NCBI RefSeq assembly: GCF_001649575.2
Contig: NC_051439.1
Span: 9,370,354-9,434,353, forward strand
Source: Kryptolebias marmoratus
Taxonomy: Eukaryota > Chordata > Actinopteri > Cyprinodontiformes > Rivulidae
DNA: 64,000 nucleotides
Reading direction: 5' to 3'
Positions 14,001 to 29,000 of the stretch are shown piece by piece. The position numbers and the translations under genes were made by a program. Under the pieces are notes generated by a model. It did not search any database. It saw nothing but the letters and a program-made list of their open reading frames with translations, and was not told the DNA's origin. Each line of letters starts with the position of its first letter. The stretch's first letter is position 1.

Positions 14001-17000
14001 CCAATTGTGATCATCTTATCACCAACAACCCGTATTTCACACGTCTAATACAAGCACGTATTTTATTAGATGCTTGCCAATATATCTCAGTGGCACCAGT
14101 GTAATTCATAAGCATAATTAACCGTGTCATAATAAGCTCAATTCTCTGTTAAATACCTCTGTTAGAATTAAGCTCTTTGAATAATGAAACCTGGAAAAAT
14201 CTATCTGCTTAATGCAGACAGACAAGTCAGCATGAGGGATGGCATTAAGGAGGTCAGGCCTTTGGAGACCCGATAGATCAGCAGTGTTTGAGGTTGGACG
14301 GCATTAGCCCTGGACACTAAGTAATGGTCAATGCAAATGGATGCTTATGATATGCTAAGAGTTTCAGAGACCTACACGTGCATGCAAATCTCTAGAGAGA
14401 ATTAACTGATACATGAACAAGATAGTTTACTGATTACCAAAGACCCAGCTCACAATATTGGGTTTTAATTTAAATTAGTATGGTTGGCATGTACAAAAAA
14501 CGTATTTAAAGTTATTACTGCTCAAACTTCACTTCTTATTCTGCTTGTTTCAAACCATATCTTTTGTTTTATTTGTCCAGATCAGCATCACCCAAGTTCT
14601 TGTTGATGTTAGTGGGTTACAAAATTTCTCCATTTTTTTAAATGTGCAATATTAGTTCTTTACAGAATGCAAACAAACCAAGATGTTAGTCACACAACTG
14701 TTTAGCTAGAGGGCAGACACTGTCTTTGCTATTTCCATAATTGAATGGGTTAGCCATGATCCCCAGCTCTTGGGTTCACTTGTCAGCTTTGATGAAGCTT
14801 TAGCTTCCATCTCTGCTGCTGCAAATTACTGGGATAGTGTTTGAGACAAGAGATGGAGGGAAGACAAGTTAGAGAGGCGCGGGTGAGTGAAAGGGAGGAG
14901 AGGAGGGAGATAAGGCCCGCGCCGCTTTCAACCATTTGGATCAATCACCGGATCATTTACCTGCAAGCACGATCTGCCCGGGAGCCTGCATTACTGTGAC
15001 TGCCTAACATAAAAGCCAGATTCCCCACACATCAACAACAAATTGTCAATTGGCATTCCATTTACGAGCCATCAAATGCCATCATATCCACTCCAACAGA
15101 GAAGAGGTCCATCAGGTTGGACGTGGGGCTACAATCTTTTAACAAGCTCTTCCACATGAAAAGTGCTGGCTGCCTTCAGAATTCATAAAGACCAACTACC
15201 ATTTGTCAATTTGAATATCAAAAGGTGCAAGCATGGGGCCCCTTGACTGTTAAAGGCATTTTCCCATAGCATCTACCAAGCAGGTGTGTGATGATCAATT
15301 ATTAAGCATCCCACTCTGGTTACTCTTAGTGGGAGGTGGAATTGGGGATCTAGGGTTTTACGATTTCTCTGTTGATCATAGGTGGGGGGAAGAGACGGTA
15401 AAGAAGAGAGAGCGAATACTATTTACATAAAATTAACAGTTCAAAAGAATGAGTTCACACACCAATCAAACTTGTTAATTGACTGTCAATGGTGTGTCCC
15501 TGAACATACAACACAACTACATTATTCATCTGAGGCTCTGACAGAAAAGACAGTCCAATTTGCATGGCCGTTCTAAACGTGATCAACAACCACAATGCCA
15601 CATGCATTTTTAATAGGCCAGAGATGGGAACCTTTAATATTCATAAGGGTCAAATAATTGCATATGACATTAAACTTTCTTTAACAAGGTAAGTATTTTT
15701 CAAATGGTAGACTTAGCAGTCTAAATGGCCCAGAGAGAAAAGGGATAATGTTCTGTCTTCCACTGGGCAAAGCAAACTAACGCAACATGTTTCTGTTGGT
15801 TTATTTTTTTTTAATTCAGCTGGCTAAAACACTGAGATTTTTTTTTCATTGTATGTTTAAGAATAAAATGCAATTGACCCATAACAAGCAAAAAATACTA
15901 AAGCAGTACTTCAGATCTTTGGAAGTGGGGTTCTGTGGAGAGGTTATGGACAATTAATATGTTACCTGTTGAAGATAGCTCTTTGAACAAACTCAGTTTA
16001 AAGAATAAGAGCTTGATTTTGATCAGACATATGAGCTAATGGATAGATTAAGCTGTGCCAAGACCAAAGAGAATCATTGTCTTTTTAAAGCAACTCTATA
16101 TAGACCTTTATGTGATCACTATTTTTATACACTTTTACAAAATAGCAGCTATCCACTTTGGTCTTGGCTCTTCTCAGCATTAAACTTTCTCTCACCAAAC
16201 TGAGATTGTTAAAAAAGCTTTCTATAACATGTAAGATATTGATTGCTCGAAAAACTGAACTATCCTTTTAAGCTTTTCCATTTTAGAACATTTCTGCAGT
16301 CTCGATGCCTAACGAACTTCCAGTTAGCTTAGCAACTAAGAACAAAACAATGTTCTTTTATTGATTTTGTTAACTCGGTAACTGAGATGTGTTTTTGCTT
16401 TGGACCTCATCTACTTTTACCCTGTGGTTAAAATGCCACACTTTTCCTAATGAACCTAGTGGCATGTCCAAAGATTAGAAACCTCAAAGGAATGTTTTTT
16501 TTTCTCTGTATGAGGTGTAGACAGTAACATAAGTAAATGTCGTCAGGAAGAACATGGCAGTATCTTGTTTCAGATTGGTGTGTCTGAGGTGTTTCTAATT
16601 GCAATTTTTGTCAAAGGGCTTCCAGAGAAGACCAGACAGTGCGAGACTATATTCATATTGGTGTTGGAGCCCTCTGGGTCCCCATCACATTGAGGACGTC
16701 TCAGGGTGTCATTAGCAGAGTTTTAGAATGGTGTGGATGAACCAGGCCGGTCTGGATAAAATGACCTGGTATTGACGAACAGTCAGGTTTTTCTGCCTTG
16801 TTCCAAGGACAGAAAGAGGTGGAAAACAGCTCCAGAGTTCCTATCAGATATGCTAATGGTCACATTTCTCCCCATTGAGACCTCATACATAATTTAACCA
16901 GAAAAAGGATAATACAAAACGTGCAAAACAGGTTAGATTAATAAGGCATAACTTTTCTTTTATGCAAGAGACCAGGCAACCTAAGTGAAGGGGGCAACAG

Positions 17001-20000
17001 CAGTGTGGCATCACCTAGAAAATAGTAAAATAAACTCAAAATGTGTTTCATATTTGGTAAATGTTAGTTTAATTAAATGTTACTTGAGAGTTGTTTACAG
17101 AGTTATGTGCAAATAAGTAAATCTTCACTGTACTGGTTAAAATAAAGGATATTAGATATAAGTATAGAAAATATAATGTTGTTAAAAAAATACCCCACAA
17201 GTTAAAACTGAATATGATATTTAAGCTATAACATTATTTTTAACTGAATACATTTTGACACACGTTAATTTCTTTTGGTATTTTTTAAAATGCAACATCT
17301 CAAGATTTCTAGTCTCTTTTCATTAAATTTCTTCTGTTTTTAAATATTTCTGAGTTGAAAAGTAGCTCAAAATGTGAAAATCAAAAACTGTGACAGAAGT
17401 TTTGTTGTATGCATTTAAGTGCATATATTACTTCCTTTTGGCAGGGATTTGAAATGCAACGACTGTTTAATCCTCGTGTAGTGGATGGCAGTTTGTCAGG
17501 GATGTGTGCTGTGATTTCATCTTGAACCGGCTTCAAGTCTGTGGGGTTCTTTCGGCATTAGTGAATTCAAAGCAGATCACATTTGGGAGAAGGAAATGAT
17601 AAGAAATGGGCTCATGTTGTGCCGCACCCTGAGGAAATTTTGCCTCTTCTGACACCTCATTTCTACAAATGCAAACCTTTTAGCAGAGCCACAACCTTTC
17701 TCTCTCTCCTACAGAACATTTCCCTTTGTTATTCTTCATTTAAGGCTTCATCAAAAAAAAGGGAAAGATATTAGCCTCTTTCATATCCCTTTTTTTTTGT
17801 TTCCTTAGTGCTCCAGTTTGAGCCTAACCCGTATGCCCATCTGTCACAAAACATTAGTGTTCCTTATACGGCGACATAAATAACCATATGAAGTGCACGA
17901 GGAAGAGATACAAATAAGGTATTTGTCAATGTATTCTACAGTGTTCAAAGTTGCACATAAATTCAAAAAAACAATCCATAAATATACATTAAACAACTCA
18001 TAATTACTATACGAATAGAGAAAAAAAAACATAAATTACACAACTATAATGAGCCATTGTTGTGGTCAGTCTGGGGGACAGTATCCCCCCCTTTTTCTCC
18101 CCTTCCACCACTTTTCTAAGCTAGTTTGTATTTTTCTTTTCTGTTTCTTCTGTCTGTCCTCGACATGTCCACTCTTTAGACGTTGAACTATGTGGAGCTG
18201 TAACACCGCAATGTCAGCTCTGGTCAGCTTTATGCTGGTCAGGATCTGCCACTCAGTCCTATACCCAAGGTCAGAGTGGCCTGAATGCTGAACGCTCAGG
18301 GAGATGAATCTAAAAGGCACAAATAAACAAATAAAAACATCTTTTTCCTTAGATCAGAAATATAATAAGATGCAGCTAGTGTTAATGTAATCTGATTTTG
18401 TGTTTTCTTGTATATGGTTCCTGTTGCTACAACAATGTTAAAAATATGTTTAAATAAATCATAACAAATACCCAAGGCTGATGTAATGAAATTGTCTTCT
18501 GCATTGGAGTACTGTGCCACACCAGAGTCGGGCTGTGAACGAAGAGTGATGGAGGGGCATGTTTTTTCATTGGGTTAGGCAAAATGCCCCACTGCCTTCA
18601 ACTGTCCCGACCTCACATTTTTTTGACAAATTGGTTGTGAGCCTTTTACGACTGATGCACATATCGCAAAAATCATTTCTGCCAAGCTTCCTCTATGACC
18701 TGCCCGTAGGACATGACAAGCCCCTCCATGCATCGCTCTATCAAGCCGAATCTTTCCAGGACAATGCAAATTATGACAAATTCCATCATCCTGCATTATG
18801 CGCTTTCCTGCTAATCTCCCTAATTCGAGAGAATCGGGGAGGGTCTCGCTGTTTCCGCTGAGGGGCATGTTGTCTGACTGAATGATGCTGAAACTGCAAC
18901 CCTCATCTCCCCCGTTCTGTCTCCCTTCCCAGCTGTGACCATCTCGTCTCTTCTGTCTTTTTGCATTTTTCTATTTTTTTTTTTTTTGTGAGGCTCTCTC
19001 AAAGTCCAGCTGGTAAGAAAAGCACCAGATTAACCTGGATGCAAATAAACACACATAGGTGCAACTGCTAATTCTGGTGAAATCATATAAGTTTGCATGT
19101 GATACATGCAGGATGGCACTACTATTATTCTGCATGAGACATTTTGGATGTTCGTAACTTATTACCAATATTTAGCTGCTGCTTTAATGCGATGAGTCAT
19201 TTGTGCCCACAACTAGAAGACACTGGGATAGAGACACACATGCACACTCAATCGTTTCTACCTTATTGATGCTCTATGCTTGTAACGGACAGAACATGGG
19301 GTTCAATATTCACAAATAAAAAATGAATAACACACAAAAAAAAGGATGACAAAATGACAGAAATATGGAATGGAAAATAAAGGTAAGGAAACAACACGGA
19401 GTTCCTCTTCTTCTCAACAGATGGCAGTATGGTTGCATTAAAAAAGCACACAGAACATCAGGAATACTTTTAAGCTGCTAAAATCGACAGGCAGGCGAGA
19501 CGGTGTCAAGAGTCTACTTAGATTTTCTTTTTTCTCTTTAGAAATTTCAGCACACTCCTATAATCAACCTAGAAATTTCTTTAAGGAAAGGCAAGGATAT
19601 TACAAAGGAAAATTACATAAAAAACAATAAAATCAGATTTACCTGACAATTTAGGGTTTATCTCACAAAATATAAAGTTATAGTGTTTATTTTTCTGTTT
19701 TTATTTCAACTATGAATACAGACAACCTCAGCGTGATTAAAAGCATTTATAGAAAAATAAAAATGAAAAAACAACAAAAAAAGCAGATTATATTTATGTT
19801 CATAAAAATAGTTTTGGTAAATATATATATATTTAAAAATCTCTCACTGTAGTGACCTAAAAAATGTTCTTCAAATGTTCTGAATCTCACAAGGAAAATG
19901 CAGCAAATATTACCATTTGTGTCCATGCACTGCATCTAATTCAATAAATTTTGACATGTAGTAAATATTATATAGTTCATATCCTATGACTGAACTCTTA

Positions 20001-23000
20001 CCATGAACATGTCTTTATTACATTGGCACCACCGGTGGGACTAGAAATACCCCTACATTATGAACCTATATCGATAATAAATTTGTATTTCAAGTAAACA
20101 TGCTGACATATCCAAAGACAACAAAAATATGTTGCTGTAGATTATTAATCTCCACCAGATTTCTCCGCAACAAAGCATGTTTTAATAACAGCATCTGAAA
20201 CCTGAATGACCTGAGTTAAAACTTAATACTCTGAAGAATTGTTTCATGTGAAATTTATGATGAAGCAGGAGGCTGAAAATCAATGAGACATCAACACTAA
20301 CCCTCTCTTGAGTCATTTGTAGTGCAGCTAAAAAATAAAATAGCTTAATAAATAATGACAAGGTGGAAATTGTATCATTATGTTATATGTGGAGGTCTTA
20401 ACTTTCACCCAGTGATGGCTCCTTTAGATGTAAGCAACTTGTACAATCGCAGAGGCGTAATTACAAAAGTCATTTTAACTACAGCAAAGTGCCGAGCAGA
20501 AGAGACACTGGGTAAAATAAACTTCCACATCTGGGCTGGTCGCAGTTATAAACTTTCATTTTAAGAGTAACATCTGCCAAGTTTTCTCTTAATCACAATT
20601 GTGCTTAAAAATATTCTAAAACTCATGAAGACATTGTACTTGATTTTGGCTAAACATTTAATTGTCCTTATATTTAAATCATTCAAGTTCAGATTTTTAA
20701 CAGATATTGTTTTGGATAAAAGATGATTAGTAAGATATATTGAACAGCAGATAGGTATTATTGCTTGCATATTATTATATCTAAATTTGTCACACATGAA
20801 ATTTCAAAAGACACCTCTTCCAGGTCCTTCCTATCTATGTGTTTGTGTGTGTGTGTGTCAACTGTGTGTGTGCAGGCCCTGTCAGCTATGCCCTCTCGTC
20901 ACGGCAGGGGGAAGAAACACACCCGGGCATCTCTGAATATAGTGGCTAGTTACCATAGTAATGGGATGGTCATACATCTTTCCTCTCTCAGACAGTGATG
21001 GGAGTGGACAGGACACGCTGCTATGCTTTTTATCTATGCATCTGGTATTCAGTTATTTCATCCTGCAAATAAAAAGCCACCTCTCCTTTTACTGGATTCA
21101 AGTATCGGGGTGAAATGGGAAGTAAATAGTTGGATATGGGGTAATAATTCACACATGGGACTACAAATAATTGATGTGTTTTGACTGAGTGTTTGTGATT
21201 GCAATTGTAATAGCGCGAGTGTCTCGGCAGATGTCTGCAGTGGTGGGATCTTTACATGATGCTTTTCAGATGCTTTCTTGATGTCTCTGAACCGTTCACC
21301 CTCCCACTGCTCATCAGTGGTGACAAAGTGAGAAGCAAACAAGAATGCTCTCATGTACGCACATACACACTAATGTAGCATGCAGTTCCCTCAAATTAAA
21401 AATCAGCGTCTATCATTTATCAAATGTAATTATATTCAAACACTTTAACAGATGACAATAATGTTTTGGTACATTCCCCAAATAAACACAAAATAATAAC
21501 ATTATGCCCTTTACCAAGACTGTACATATTTGTGAATTAGCAAAGCTTCTTAGGGGACACTTGGTCCTGCAAAGATCATCGCAGAAATAAACTTCTGTCT
21601 ACATTTACACACAATGTCCAAGTACTATGATGTGTATTTCCTCATGTTTGTTTTTGCCTTATGTGTGGAAAAAAAAAGAGGCACGATAGCTACCCTGTCC
21701 CAACTTCCAATGGCTTGTTGACATGAACTGAGGCAGTCAGGCACCAATAATACATGAAGAGCTGTTCAAAGACAATTAGGATCAGTTGTCATAGGCCCGG
21801 GCCCATTAATGAGTGGGAGTGTGGCAGGGGCCAAGGCAGAAGCACAGCACAGGCAAATGCGACCGCCTGAGAGCCGATGCACTCTGACAGATCCAGTCCT
21901 TCCCCTGTCCTCGCCTGGTACAAGCCGATACCAGCCTGCGCCCACGTGGAGCTGCAGCAGCAGCAGCAGCACAGGATACTGTAGTGAAAGACACCAATGT
22001 CTCATGAAAATGATGACCGCCAAGGCAGGTCAGCCTCCACCCCGTCACAGTGGGTAAGCAAGGGAAGACGGGGGCCTGGGAGGACAGCGCTGGAAGTAAC
22101 ATAATTACCCTTGTTGCTGTCTACCACTTTCCATAAAACTGCCCCCTCATCAGATTAAAAAGGTGGTGTGATCTGACCTCTCGCATATACGTGTCTGAAT
22201 TTAGAGACACAAGCCCCCATCCCCCGTCCGGCAGCTCAGCACCAAGCTGAAGCGAAGCCCATGTGTCAAAACAAATATATTTCTTAGGATGTGGAGATTT
22301 ATAAGAAGTGGAGGGGGAAAGAAGTCCTGTTCTTGTTGTTGCTTTCTGGCATAATAGTAAAAGTATCATAAACATATACTTGGAGATAATGTGTATTTTG
22401 CTTGTGCCTGTCATTTGAATATGTTATGCATTTCCTATTAGTCATGAGTGTATTACAGTGACTCACCCATGACTCATTGTAACGATCACAACAGCTCACC
22501 TTGTCACATAGAGCCTACCACAAAGAGCACACAGGTGTATGTGTGTGTCCACATGTGTCCCTGCAAGACTTTGCCTCAGGGCTAACAGCAGACGTGTCTC
22601 TGTGTTCAGGTCTTACTGGGTTTGATCAGCACGTTTCCTATTTGCCCAATTCAAGTGAAGACAGTTGACCCTGGTGTTTGGGAACAAGCCTACATAGGTG
22701 CTGTGCAGAGATAGGAACTGAATCAATGCTCTCTGTGGAAAGGCTCTGAGGTGAGGCTCGACTGTCAGTCAAAATCCTCTCCGACTCTCTCCCCAGACAA
22801 AAGGTTCAACTCGCTGCACACAACTCAGGCATTCAAGCAAAGAAACAACGAGCCCATTCTGCTTGTGCCTTCAGTGAAATGAAAAGGAAAACAAATCTGT
22901 GTTAACATCCTCTGCTGCAAATAGGAGCAAGTAACTACACGTGCCGAGGAATACCACAGCTCTGAGTAGCCTTCAATCGCATAACTTCTCAAACCGCGAA

Positions 23001-26000
23001 GCCTTCAAGACCTCATTTTTCATCAACTCAATTACTCGACAACTGTTCTCCTCGTGAACCCACCCCTTCCTCCCTGCCTCGTCTCCCCTCCTCCCTAGTT
23101 GGAAGTGATCATTTGTTCTTTTATTAAACTTGATAACATCCCTTGCATTGTCTGAGCGTGCATGCTGGAGAGCCGCCCCTACTGTTCTAGCCTCCAGCGT
23201 TTCATATTATTAGTGCATTATTTCACGCATGCCCTCCTGTTTTATCAAGCGCTTTTGAAGTAATGTTAATAGACTAGAAAATTGAGACATTTATGAAGTA
23301 TGGGCCATGTTTATGAAAAAATCCATAACGCATGACAAGGGAGAGGTGAGATAAAAGCAGGGTTTTAATAGATTATGGCAAACAGGGGAGAGGCATCAGA
23401 TGCTGACAGGCACCTCCTCAGAGACGCCTCATATTTTATGGGATTAATTTTGTTGTACTAGAAATGAAGTTAAATGTCCTAATTAATCTGTTCGTGCTGC
23501 ATGAATACCTCCCCGAACGCAGATGCATGCACACGCACTGTTTTTTAGCTAATTACTCTTCTGTGATAATTGAGGTAGATGTAGTCTCTGGATGTGAGCT
23601 GAGGAAGTTTGGAGTTTAAAAGGCAGGACGGTTGTTTGATGAGTGGGTGGTGGAGGAAAGTGTTGCTGTGTTTTTCTTTCTTTTTTTTTTTAAAGCTGAC
23701 TTTTTTGCAGCAAAGAAACATTCTGAGTGAGAAAAAAATCCCATTAAAGTAAAGCAATAACTTAGATTTCTGCTATTCATCACACTTTTTGTGTTTAGAC
23801 TTCTAGCTGAAAATGTATAACTACATCAGCAAAAATTCTCTTAAAACAGAGATGAATAATGATCAGTTGAAGCATGTAGGTAACTCTGGATGGTTTTTTT
23901 TTTTACACAATCTTTCCTGTCAACATGGGTGGCCAGACACCTCACTAACTCAGTCTGACCTCTTAATTTCAATTCAAAAGGGCCAGACAAAGTTCAATCC
24001 ATTGTTTTTAGACATTTAGACTCCTGTAAGAAGATTATTCAAATTCTACCACCCGCCTCGATAACACACAGTATTTGATGCTAATAGGCAGCGTCAGATC
24101 CACTTCGCTCCTGATGCCTCACAGTCCACTTTGACAATTTTCAAAATCCAATGCAAATCCTATCGCTGGTGTGTGCAAGACAATCTCCCTCAATATTGAC
24201 TGTCACTCACAATTAGGGGATCGAGGCGAAGGGGTCGGTACTCACTCGCAACCCGAGGCTGATGCAGGCAGCTCCCTAAACACACCCCACAGAATGTGAT
24301 CAGTGAGTATAATTTCCCCGGCAAATATCCCAGGGGTGAGCCACTTGCCTTAACAGGAAAGAGGAGATGTTTAACAACCATTCAGCTGATAGTCCTTCTA
24401 TTCAGATCTGCTTTAGCTACTGTGTTAGCCTCTGTAAATGTGCCTCCAAAGGGAATGTGACCAAATAGGCAGCATTAATTTGAATAGACATGAGGGGGGA
24501 GAGACCCCTGTTGCTAACTCCAGATGATTGACCAATTTAGTGTATCTTCTAAGGCATTGATGTAATCTTTTGTTATCAGTTCAAACATATTTCAGCTAGA
24601 AAAGAAAAAAAGTGGAATACTGAGAGTTGGAAAATGAAGCTATTTTGTAATTGTGAGGGCACTTTGTTTAAAATCTTCAAACAGAAAATGCATCAAAAAA
24701 CACTTTTCTTTTAAAAGTGTGCCATTGTAATGCTATAATTTGTTTTGAGATCCTGCGACAAATGTGAATGCCTAAAAACATAATTTGTTGACTGTGAAAT
24801 AAAAAAGTTATATTGCTTACATTTTAATTAGACTATGTAAATATTATCTAAAACAAATGACAGGCAAATTCACATTAAATTCTTGATAAATAAGACCGCA
24901 AAACAAAACAATTAGTGTCAAAAAATAATTTCACATGAACAAATAATTAGACATAATTATGCTGCAATTCTTATTATGGAGCAGCCTCTAAACATGTGTC
25001 AATCAGGCCAAAAAAGTAACATGACAAAGCATAAAACAAAGCATAAATTAAATTAAATAACAGTCTTTTTCTCTGTAGCTTGGGGCTTTAAACTAAACCG
25101 ATGCAGGATTATATATCAACATACAATACATCAAGAGCCCCCCAGCTTTGACATTAAAAAGGTTAACTAATTCTCTGAATCAAGTCAGATCTGAATCTGT
25201 CATCTTGCCAGAACAAGTCGACATTCAGTCAGCTTGCCATTTCCGAGAGCTGACGCTGAGAGACGTGACAAGCCAAGCAGACAGATGAATAGATGGATGG
25301 AGTTTGAAGGTCCAGCATCCATCACATGCCAGTCCGATAAGCAGTTCCTCTATGCTTCCACCGGCGGCAGCCCTACATGTGGAAACCTACAGCCATTATG
25401 TTCTGTAAGGCCATTTTCTGTCACTGGCCATGTGCTGACTCTCAAATCATTGGACACAGATGAATAAACTAGCCCAATGTAACTGGACAATAAACACTGT
25501 GCTCATAGCCCTCCTTAACTGAACTAACTAATCTAATGGTAAGCATTTCTAATTTCTACCTGGCTGACAAACAATAAAGAAAACTATTAACCAGAACTCT
25601 TCAACAATGGAACTCTAAGTTTAATTTAAAGTCTGGCTCATTGCTCCAAAGTCATCATCTCAAAAGCACCAGTGCTGAACAGAACTCAGTACACTTTCGG
25701 GACCTGGAATTGTTCCTTTGGTAAATTTAAAACCATCTTCAATTTACTAATTATTTTCAACAATGCTGTTTCGTCTCAGACAACAGTTTTTTTCTCTCAC
25801 TGTGATTGCCTGAGCCCTCGTCTCTATGGTGTCACACAGCAACAGTCACCAAGGAAAACTGTCATTAAGATGGAGACAACACGGCAGTGTTGAGAGGTGG
25901 CGGAGGGGGGTCTGCATGCTTTCTCACAGCAAGGGGGTAATTGTATCAATATGTAAAAACTCTCTAGCTGCGCTGAAGAGTTGTTAATACATTTTTGATC

Positions 26001-29000
26001 AAATTAAGCCATTGTTGCGTGGAGGAGGAGGAGACGCATTGAGAGACTACACAAGGGTCGTGTGAAGTGCCATGCAAGCAAACTCGCTTCATTGTTTTCT
26101 CAAATTGCTATGAATATGAACAATAATGAGAGGACTACGAAATTAGACTTTTTTTTCAGAGGCAACATCACTAACATACAGCTGACTTTAATTTCATGTC
26201 TCGATGAGGCTTCATTGAGGAAATCAAACACGGTTGCCGACTGAAAGCAAACTCCAGTCTGCAGGTTACATTTCAAGAATCCAAACTGAACATCAGTGAC
26301 ACACTGCTGAGATATGCCGTCAAGCTCCGAGCAAACGGCTAATCCACACATGTTCTCACTCATAGACGGATTTGGCTGAAGGATCAAGGACAGCGTGGAG
26401 GAGATGGACACTATCCTTGTTGACAGTACCTTGACAAGTGTAATCCTATATAATACACACTGGGTAAACACAACACCAAGCCAACCGTGCAACCACGGCC
26501 CACACTTCCTCTGCTCTGCCTTTGAATTCGACATTCTTTCAAGGTTTAAAACAATGCGAAAAACGTTCAAGACGGTGCTTTACAAACAAGTGCAAAAGTA
26601 GATACACAACTATAAAATGGATGCATATTTGCATGGAAAAACAAAAACCAGTCATGAGAATAATCGGTTACCTAAAACAACAATCAAATGCATATACACA
26701 CACATTCATCAACGATTGGGACACATCTACAAGATATTTTCATGTGACAAAAAAGGATACACAACAACGCATGTACGCTGTTGCTTACCATACTGAAGCA
26801 AAACATAAAAATCAGACGCAAGTGGGATTATATGGCAGGATAAATGAATGATCAAAATATCATGTACCCATTTTTCCTTTTGATTTATCATTTTCTTACT
26901 TAAAACTTTCTTTGTAAAGAAAATATCATATATTTATTAATGCATTTTTCCTGACATTTTCTCTTGCTTTGCAGCTGTGTGAAAGCTGCTGATGTCTGGT
27001 CCAAAGTTCTTTGTTCCTGACTTTAAAACCAAGTATGATAATATGTGTATAGGAATAACAAACAATTACAATAAAAATGATTATGAAATGTAAATAATTA
27101 TATATCCCTATCAACGTTATTCTTAAAAAGGATAGCAAGGCTAAAATGATCAAAGGTGAATAACTAATCAATCAATTAGAAGGGAATTTATATAATGCTC
27201 CAGGCTCACAAATTTGACGGTAAATGGACTTTTTATGTTTTGTTAGAAAATAATTGCAACCACAAAACAGCAAATAATTAAAGCTGGGCTAAATGGAAGC
27301 CCTTCATAAAATATTACAATTACTTAAGCAAATGCTTTCCTTTGTTGCCAGCAAATTAAATCTGTCAGCATGGCTACCTGTTTCCCTGTTGGAGGTTTGT
27401 GAGCCTTACCCTGAGGGCCTGGCTGTACGGCCCTATGTTAGCCGGGGCCCAGTGGGACAGGCTCTGGACATGCAGGGCTTCCTTCTGGTGGAAGCAGCCT
27501 TCCTCCGGGGGCTCAATCCAGTCATGGAGCAGACAGTCCATTTGCAGCAGCTGACCGACAGGGAGAGGTGCCTGGACACAAACCCTGCGTGAATACAAGA
27601 TGAAACTCTCAGAAATGCTGCACTGACACCAACTCAAACGTAGACTGAAAATAAACAAGAGAAAGTAAACGCAAGTTTGAACAGAATGAAGAAAAACACG
27701 AGTAGACTCGTGAATGTTTGCACCTTTACCTGGCTGGAGGGTTTGTATCAAAGTGTTTCTTGTATACTGCATTGAGAGCAGCAAAGTCGTCCATGTTCCT
27801 CACATACAGATGAACCAATATGATATTTTCCAGCTTCCAAGCTCTGTTGTCCAACTCATCTGGAGACAGGTCGCACATTATAAACAACAAACTACAATAA
27901 CATATCTTTACTATAGCTGAAAAAAATATTCCATAAAACACGGGCAAAAAAACTAATATATATTACATATATTAAAGTTGACATTAAGTTGTACAAACCA
28001 GCAAAATGGGCAGGCCTGAGACCAAATAAAAAATGTCCACTGTATATTTACGTGTAAAAAAGCAGATTTGGTTAACTTTAACAAACTATAGATTAATTTC
28101 TTTTTTTATTAAAAATGTAAATTGCGCCCATTCCCACTGCATTTCTTCTGTTTGCAGGTAAACAAATGGTAAAGTCAAGCATTTGCACTCAGGGTAACAA
28201 AAACAGCAACTAATGTGTTATTTTAGTTGAGCTAAACCAACAAAGCTTACAGCTGTGCCACACCTACATAATACAGTAATCATCCAACTCTAGTCATCTA
28301 AATGTTATCACCATTTAAAAAGTAGATTGTATGACACTAAAATCTACTGCTTTAAAGTGCTACTTGTGCCTCCCCTTTATAAAAAGCAGTCTAACACAGT
28401 TTTGTAGGCCTTAGATGCAAACACAAGCACAAGTGCTTAAAGCAAAGCCTTTTTCCCTACTATCATCTGAAAGAGCTTCAAGTTTGTTTTTCCTTTGCCA
28501 ACACTAACGTCTCCCACTACTTCGCCCTCATACAAAGAGGTTGTTTATTAAATATTAACTTGTTTAATATTGTCTCTGCACCGTGAAGGCTGTTCAGCCA
28601 AGCACCGCCATAAACATTAAATATGCTTTTCATCTTTTGCTCTTCTATCTCCATCAAAAAGAGAAAGAGAAAAAAAAAGAGATGCACTTTTAAAGTTCTG
28701 CAGGGCAGAATGATAACCCGTCCAACATGGCTGCACTGTGCGTGTGTGTATGCCTGTGTATGTGTGAGTTTGAAAAAAGCTTGGTTTTGAGTTAATTTGA
28801 AATGCTTGTCCTTGTATGGTGGCCAGCTTGCTATCTTATTCTTTTGACAGAGTTTTGACACACAGGGTTTGTCTGCAGAGTTGACAAGCACTTCTGAGGA
28901 AGAAATGAGTTCTAAAGCTCTCAGTGTGTGTACAGATAGCGCAGAAATGCTTTTGTTCGCATTTCTGCGGCAACCACGAGACAAAGAAATTTAAACAAGT

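Larger units (their letters stand above)
12746..27409 (-). other. dph6: dph6 intron 11 (largest intron)
   Basis: The intron is 14664 bp with donor GTAAGG and acceptor TTCCAG. AT-rich tracts alternate with balanced-composition islands listed separately as candidate regulatory elements (14161-14420, 14921-15330, 16621-16890, 22961-23540, 24031-24380 and 26031-26290). It also carries repeat copies at 15921-16250 and 26950-27035, a GT-rich tract at 20838-20873 and a short CAG run at 21953-21971. No open frame looks like a gene. Confidence 0.7.

Noticed and set aside
21766..22102. Open frames with a leucine- or alanine-rich run that could pass as a signal peptide
   Set aside because: The hydrophobic run is the translation of the CAG repeat on the opposite strand; no domain follows.
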